Both the position numbers and the translations under genes were made by a program. The notes under the pieces are model-generated. The model was not told the DNA's origin, ran no database searches, and was given only the letters and a program-made list of their open reading frames with translations. From contig CAVQYE010000004.1 in assembly GCA_963718065.1 (NCBI GenBank), positions 124,001 to 188,000 on the forward strand: a stretch of DNA of 64,000 nt, written 5' to 3'. Position 1 is the first letter of the stretch, and each line of letters begins with the position of its first letter. Positions 59,999 to 64,000 of the stretch are shown piece after piece. The DNA is from CAVPGP01 sp963718065. GTDB lineage: Bacteria > Actinomycetota > Thermoleophilia > Gaiellales > Gaiellaceae.

Positions 59999-60775
59999 AT
60001 GCAGTCAACGAGGAAGATCGCAGTAGCAGGGGCAACCGGGAGGGTCGGCCGCCACATCGTCGACGTGCTCGAGGCCCAGGGTCACGAGGTCGTTCCGATC
60101 TCGCGCTCGGGTGGGGTGGACGTGATCACCCGAGAAGGGCTTGCGGACGCTCTCGCCGGGGTGGAAAGCGTCATCGATGCGGCCACTCAGCCCTCGTCCG
60201 ATGAGGGAGCGGCCACGGAGTTCTTCACGACTGCGGCGCGCAACCTGCAAGAGGTCGGCGAGAAGGCCGGCGTGCAGCAAATCGTGCTGGTTTCGATCGT
60301 CGGTACCGACCGGTTCACGGCCGGCTTTCTCGCGGCGAAGGCCGCGCACGAGCAGGCGATGCTGGCGGGGCCGGTCCCGGTCCGAATCCTGCGTGCGACG
60401 CAATTCCACGAGTTCGTCCCGCAGATGATGGAGTGGGGCAGGCAGGGCGACGTCGTCTACGTGCCGAGGATCCGCACGCAGCTCGTGGCGGCCAGGAGTG
60501 TCGCCGAAGCCGTCGCCGGCCTGGCCGACGTCTCCGTGCGCATGCCGGAATCAAACGGCGCACCCATCCCTGAGATCGGCGGTCCGCGGGTGGAGAGCCT
60601 CGTCGAGGCCGCGAAGCTGTTCGCCTCCCGGCGCGGCGAGCCGCTGCAGATCGAGGAGGTGAGCAACCGGGCCGACCCGGACTTCGAGCTCCTGGAGAAC
60701 GGTGCGCTCCTTCCCGGCCCGGACGCGACCCTCACCGGCCCGACGTTCGGGGAGTGGCTCGACACCCAGCGCTGA
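59999..60775 (+). CDS. NmrA-like NAD(P)-binding protein
   Basis: 258 residues, intact. Rossmann motif IAVAGATGRVGRHIVDVLEA, then AGVESVIDAATQPSSDEGAA, AGVQQIVLVSIVGTDRFTAG and VRILRATQFHEFV. This atypical short-chain dehydrogenase group (NmrA/TMR) senses or uses NAD(P)H and lacks the usual Y-x3-K pair, so it may be a redox sensor or reductase. GAAAGGAG precedes the ATG. Target of box 4. Confidence 0.82.
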   Translation: MQSTRKIAVAGATGRVGRHIVDVLEAQGHEVVPISRSGGVDVITREGLADALAGVESVIDAATQPSSDEGAATEFFTTAARNLQEVGEKAGVQQIVLVSIVGTDRFTAGFLAAKAAHEQAMLAGPVPVRILRATQFHEFVPQMMEWGRQGDVVYVPRIRTQLVAARSVAEAVAGLADVSVRMPESNGAPIPEIGGPRVESLVEAAKLFASRRGEPLQIEEVSNRADPDFELLENGALLPGPDATLTGPTFGEWLDTQR

Positions 60776-60796
60776 AGCGCTCGTGTGCCTTGGGGC

Positions 60797-60824
60797 TGTC
60801 CCCTCGTGCGCCGCCCGTTCGTCG
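60797..60824 (+). promoter_or_regulatory. ECF42-type promoter box 5 (MFS gene)
   Basis: TGTCCCC (60797-60803), 12-nt spacer, CGTTCGTCG (60816-60824), 33 nt before ATG 60858. Confidence 0.75.
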
Positions 60825-60857
60825 CCTGGACGAAACCAAATGTTCAAGGAGGAACTG

Positions 60858-62336
60858 ATGAGAGGGAGAATCGCTCCCAACTCGGAGCGGAGGCGGTGGC
60901 TGGTGCTCGCGGTGACGGTTGCCGCGCAGTTCATGGTCGTCGTCGACGTCGCGGTCGTGAACGTCGCCTTGCCGGCGATCAAGCACGACCTTCATTTCTC
61001 CCAGGAGAGCCTGCAGTGGGTGATCACCGCCTACTCGATCCTGTTCGGCGGGACGCTCCTCCTGGGAGGGCGCCTTGCCGACCTGCTCGGACGCAGGCGG
61101 CTGTTCATGGCAGGCGTCTCGGTGTTCACGGTGGGGTCGTTGCTGTCCGGGCTCGCCTGGTCGGAAGACGCGCTGATCGTCACCCGGGGGCTGCAAGGCC
61201 TCGGCGGCGCACTGCTCGCCCCGGCTGCGCTCTCGATCGTCGTCACCACCTTCCGCGAGGGGCGTGAACGGAACATCGCCCTCGGCGTGTGGGGCGCTGC
61301 CTCCGGCAGCGGTGGCGCCGTCGGCGTGTTGCTCGGCGGCGTGCTCACGTCGTACCTGAGCTGGTCGTGGATCTTCTTCGTCAACCTGCCGGTCGGCGTA
61401 GCCGTCCTCGCCGTCACCCCGTGGCTAGTGGGTGAGAGCCGGGCCGCGCTTGCGCACCGGCACTTCGACGTCGCCGGCGGCACCTCGATCACCGCCGGCC
61501 TGATGGTGCTGGTCTACGCGATCACGCGGACGAGCCAGCACGGCTGGAGCGACGGTGTGACGCTCGGGCTGCTCGCGACCGCCGCCGCATTGATCGCGGC
61601 GTTCGTCCTGATCGAGGCACGCTCCCCGGCACCTCTGCTGCCGCTGCGGATCTTCCGCCTGCGGACGCTCTCCGCGGCCAATGCCGTGATGCTGACGATC
61701 GGAGCGACCGCGTTCGCGCAGTTCTTCCTGATGACGCTGTACCTACAGGAGGTCCTGCGGTACTCGGCGATTGAGACCGGTGTCGCCTTCATTGCGATCA
61801 CCCTCACGATCGTCGTCTTCTCGAGCGTCGGCCAGGCGCTGACCACCCGGCGCGGCGCACGACCGGTGTTGAGCGCCGGCCTGCTGTTCACCGCGGTCGG
61901 CGGGGTGCTCTACGCCCAGATGCCCGCCGACGGGCATTACTTCTGGAACGTCTTCCCGGGGCTGATCCTCAGCGGGATCGGGCTTGCGTTCTCCTTCGTG
62001 CCGGTGACGATCGCGGGCCTGACCGGCGTGCAGCCGGCCGATGCCGGCGTTGCGTCCGGACTGATCAACACCAGCCGGCAGATCGGTGGCTCGGTCGGGC
62101 TGGCCGCGGTGACGACGATCGCCGCCACCGCGACGAGCAATTACGCCGAGAGCCACGCCGCGCTTGCCTTCGGCGGCCCTGCGCTGACGCACGGGTTCCA
62201 GGTCGCCTTCTACACACTGGCCGGCGTGGCGCTCGTAGGCGCGGCGCTCGCGGCCGCCTTCGTGGAGTCCGAGTCGAAGGCAGCTCCGAAGGCGAAGCCG
62301 GTCGAGGCCGAGGTCGCGCTCGAGGAGGCCGCGTGA
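60858..62336 (+). CDS. DHA2-type MFS multidrug exporter
   Basis: 492 residues, intact, about 14 membrane segments. Motif D1-like VVDVAVVNVALPAIKHDL, motif A GRLADLLGRRRLFMAGVSVF and motif C GVWGAASGSGGAVGVLLGGV identify an EmrB/QacA-type proton antiporter. ATG 60858 is preferred because AAGGAGG is 5 nt before it; ATG 60840 lies upstream of that site. Under ECF42-type box 5, so export is part of the sigma response. A hairpin follows at 62342. Confidence 0.86.
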   Translation: MRGRIAPNSERRRWLVLAVTVAAQFMVVVDVAVVNVALPAIKHDLHFSQESLQWVITAYSILFGGTLLLGGRLADLLGRRRLFMAGVSVFTVGSLLSGLAWSEDALIVTRGLQGLGGALLAPAALSIVVTTFREGRERNIALGVWGAASGSGGAVGVLLGGVLTSYLSWSWIFFVNLPVGVAVLAVTPWLVGESRAALAHRHFDVAGGTSITAGLMVLVYAITRTSQHGWSDGVTLGLLATAAALIAAFVLIEARSPAPLLPLRIFRLRTLSAANAVMLTIGATAFAQFFLMTLYLQEVLRYSAIETGVAFIAITLTIVVFSSVGQALTTRRGARPVLSAGLLFTAVGGVLYAQMPADGHYFWNVFPGLILSGIGLAFSFVPVTIAGLTGVQPADAGVASGLINTSRQIGGSVGLAAVTTIAATATSNYAESHAALAFGGPALTHGFQVAFYTLAGVALVGAALAAAFVESESKAAPKAKPVEAEVALEEAA

Positions 62337-62341
62337 TCGCA

Positions 62342-62379
62342 CGTCGAGCGCAAGGCAGACAGACGCCTCGCGCTCGACG
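62342..62379 (+). terminator. Hairpin after the MFS gene
   Basis: Perfect 10-bp stem CGTCGAGCGC / GCGCTCGACG enclosing a second small AGGC/GCCT stem, 5 nt after the stop; no T-run. Confidence 0.55.
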
Positions 62380-62457
62380 CCTTCACCCATCCACTCGCCA
62401 AAGGCGCGGGATCTGACCACAGAACAGGAAAGGCCACAAGAAGAAAGGAAGGACACC

Positions 62458-63441
62458 ATGCGTGTTTTCGTCACCGGAGCGAGCGGCGCGATAGGCAGCC
62501 GGCTCGTTCCCCAGCTGATCGATGCAGGCCACGAAGTGATTGGCACACACAGCTCTCCGGCGAGCGCAGAGCTGCTCCGGACGCTGGGCGCGAAGCCGGT
62601 GAGGCTCGATCTGCTCGACGCGGACGCGGTACGCAAGGCCGTGCTCGGGGCGGAGCCCGACGCGATCGTCCACGAGGCGACCGCGCTGGCGAGCGTGAAG
62701 TTCGCCCGCAACATGGACAAGGTGACCGCCAAGACCAGCGAGCTCCGAACGAAGGGGACGGACGCGCTCCTTGCGGCCGCGCAGGAGGCCGGCGTGCGCC
62801 GATTCGTCGCGCAGAGCGTTGCCACCTTCTCCCGGTACGCCCGCGAGGGTGGACCCGTCAAGACCGAGGACGATCCGCTCGACCCGACGCCGGCGAAGTA
62901 CTTCCGCCAGAGCGCCGCCGCGTTGGCCTATCTCGAGCAGGTGGTCACCGGCTTCGGCGGGATTGCCTTGCGCTACGGCGCCTTCTACGGCGCGGCCAAC
63001 GACGGCACGATCGAGCCGGTGCGCAAGCGGCAGTTTCCGATCGTCGGGGACGGCGGCGGAGTCTGGTCCTGGATCCATCTCGACGACGCCGCCGCGGCAA
63101 CCGTGCTCGCACTGGAGCACGACGGTCCGGCGATCTACAACATCGTCGACGACGAGCCGGCGCCGGTGCGCGAGTGGCTACCGGTGCTCGCCCAGGCTCT
63201 CGGCGCCAAGCCACCGCGGCACGTCCCCACCTGGCTCGCGCGGCTTCTCGCCGGCGAGGCCGTGACGGTGATGTCAACCGAGGCGCGGGGCGCCTGGAAC
63301 GCGAAGGCCAAGCGCGAGCTCGGCTGGACGCCGCGCTACCCGACCTGGCGCACGGGATTCAAGGCGGTCTACTCGGCGATCCCGGTCACCGACCGAACGA
63401 AGCCGCACCCGGCTCCACAGGCGAGCCACTCGTCCAACTAG
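62458..63441 (+). CDS. NAD-dependent epimerase/dehydratase-like protein
   Basis: 327 residues, intact. N-terminal Rossmann loop VFVTGASGAIGSRLVPQLID, then VHEATALASVKFARNMDKVT, RRFVAQSVATFSRYAREGGP and LRYGAFYGAANDGTIEPVRK. The extended SDR layout is clear, but the usual Y-x3-K is not obvious (KYFRQSAAALAYLEQ holds a Tyr only), so catalysis may differ. AAAGGAAGGA precedes the ATG. It follows the MFS exporter but has no ECF42-type box of its own. Confidence 0.8.
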   Translation: MRVFVTGASGAIGSRLVPQLIDAGHEVIGTHSSPASAELLRTLGAKPVRLDLLDADAVRKAVLGAEPDAIVHEATALASVKFARNMDKVTAKTSELRTKGTDALLAAAQEAGVRRFVAQSVATFSRYAREGGPVKTEDDPLDPTPAKYFRQSAAALAYLEQVVTGFGGIALRYGAFYGAANDGTIEPVRKRQFPIVGDGGGVWSWIHLDDAAAATVLALEHDGPAIYNIVDDEPAPVREWLPVLAQALGAKPPRHVPTWLARLLAGEAVTVMSTEARGAWNAKAKRELGWTPRYPTWRTGFKAVYSAIPVTDRTKPHPAPQASHSSN

Positions 63442-63554
63442 GACGGCTGCGAATCAAAGGGATGAGGGTGCCCCGGCCGATACACCACGGGCGCCCTCGT
63501 CCTCTCTTTCCTGCCCCGACCACCAGCGGGATTTGCGTCGCAGCGGCCGACTCA

Positions 63555-63582
63555 GTATAGTGAACCGAATGGTTCAGTATAC
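63555..63582. promoter_or_regulatory. ArsR operator over its own start codon
   Basis: Inverted repeat GTATAGTGAACC-N4-GGTTCAGTATAC (11 of 12 pairs). It contains the -10 box TATAGT (63556-63561), the 7-nt gap and the ATG of the regulator (63569). Confidence 0.7.
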
Positions 63583-63880
63583 AACGACCGTCGACCGCGC
63601 TTTCGCAGCCCTCGCCGACCCGACCCGCCGCGCCGTTCTCGAACGGCTCGGTTCCGGACGGGCGACGATCAGCGAGCTCGCCGAGCCCTTCGGCATGTCG
63701 CTGACCGGGATGAAGAAGCACATCCGGCTGCTCGAGGAGGCGCAGCTCGTGACGACGGAGAAGGTCGGCCGTGTCCGCAGGTGCATGCTCGCCCCTTACG
63801 CCTTCGAGGGCATCAGCACGTGGCTGCAGCGGCTCGACCGCTTCGCGCAGGTCGTCGAACGCACGAAAGGAGCACGATGA
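63569..63880 (+). CDS. ArsR-family regulator
   Basis: 103 residues. Winged helix text: VDRAFAALADPTRRAVLERL, ATISELAEPFGMSLTGMKKH, IRLLEEAQLVTTEKVGRVRR. It belongs to the metal-free ArsR branch that usually precedes SRPBCC or DUF1801 genes; only one Cys is present. The -10 box is 7 nt before the ATG, so the mRNA is leaderless. The stop overlaps the next gene (ATGA). Confidence 0.85.
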   Translation: MVQYTTTVDRAFAALADPTRRAVLERLGSGRATISELAEPFGMSLTGMKKHIRLLEEAQLVTTEKVGRVRRCMLAPYAFEGISTWLQRLDRFAQVVERTKGAR

Positions 63881-64000
63881 GCCCCACCAAGAAGGAAGGA
63901 AGGATTCAGCGCCGAGGAAAAGGCAGCGATGAGAGCGCGCGCCAAAGAGCTGAAGGCGGCGGCTGAAGGGGAGACCGCCGTGCTCGCCGCCCTCGCGAAG
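63877..64000 (+). CDS. DUF1801-like protein (partial, one frame break)
   Basis: Begins ATG 63877, overlapping the arsR stop, and runs off the window. After a break near 63900 the frame reads FSAEEKAAMRARAKELKAAA, ETAVLAALAK, the start of the YdhG/DUF1801-type proteins that often sit behind such ArsR genes. Function unknown; too short here for more. Confidence 0.55.

Noticed and set aside
1..64000. CRISPR arrays, tRNA or rRNA genes, insertion sequences, phage gen
   Set aside because: No regular direct repeats with spacers, no tRNA cloverleaf or rRNA text, no transposase, integrase or phage structural protein, and no terminal repeats were found.

Overview
The window is high-GC, gene-dense DNA from a bacterium that looks like a soil actinobacterium. 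Signs of this are the families present (DUF2630, polyphosphate-glucokinase-like ROK kinase, MMPL exporter, RskA-type anti-sigma, ECF42 sigma with DGPF protein), the many GTG starts, the ATGA/GTGA gene overlaps, and many genes whose -10 box lies only 6-8 nt before the start codon (leaderless transcripts). A deep lineage such as Thermoleophilia is plausible but is not proven by the sequence. No rRNA, tRNA, CRISPR array, transposase or prophage was recognised.

Layout. (1) 1-18.7 kb is a catabolic locus: an acetoacetyl-CoA-synthetase-type ligase and an IclR regulator on the minus strand; then a LigM-like tetrahydrofolate-dependent aryl O-demethylase, a TIM-barrel isomerase, two E1-alpha/E1-beta 2-oxoacid (or diketone) dehydrogenase pairs without E2/E3, a GMC oxidoreductase, a benzaldehyde/vanillin-type aldehyde dehydrogenase and a zinc alcohol dehydrogenase on the plus strand; then a minus-strand branched-chain-type ABC importer (livKHMGF). 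Together these suggest uptake and side-chain/methoxyl breakdown of lignin-type aromatics. (2) 18.9-33 kb: glucokinase, VOC protein, GH16-like protein, PhoX-like phosphatase, a divergent zur/znuACB zinc locus, a four-gene minus-strand cluster (alpha/beta hydrolase, metallo-hydrolase, class IV PLP enzyme, PPOX protein), cupins, and a ChrB split into two genes. (3) 32.6-37.8 kb: three MFS exporters and a TetR regulator. (4) 37.8-41.6 kb: a DUF885 peptidase-like protein and an ArsR-arsenate reductase fusion in an operon with a HIT-like protein and an APC permease.

(5) 41.6-46.6 kb: an anti-sigma/ECF sigma neighbourhood in which three genes (a small unknown protein, a 574-residue calcium-repeat protein with a 213-codon internal duplication, and a secreted-repeat protein) share a promoter of the form GGAAT-N17/18-GTC. 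(6) 46.7-54.7 kb: DUF4407 protein; a sulfur operon (sulfide:quinone reductase, TusE-like and DsrE-like proteins) divergent from a methionine-rich membrane protein/ArsR/glutaredoxin/DUF302 operon, with a perfect 14-bp inverted repeat between them; then an MMPL exporter coupled to a paralogous ArsR. (7) 54.7-57.4 kb: stress genes (thioredoxin-TPR, ferritin, Hsp20). (8) 57.4-62.3 kb: an apparent ECF42 regulon in which five near-identical boxes, TGTCCCC-N12-CGTTCGTCG, precede YceI, the DGPF/sigma operon, a 59-residue membrane protein, an NmrA-like reductase and an MFS exporter. An epimerase, an ArsR regulator and a partial DUF1801 gene end the window.

Quality. Many genes at 0-12 kb, 35.4-37 kb, 48-54.6 kb and 58-59.3 kb carry single-base frame breaks, mostly one extra base, while genes elsewhere are mostly intact. 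This pattern looks like assembly error in very GC-rich stretches rather than real gene decay, so these genes are annotated as CDS with the breaks noted.
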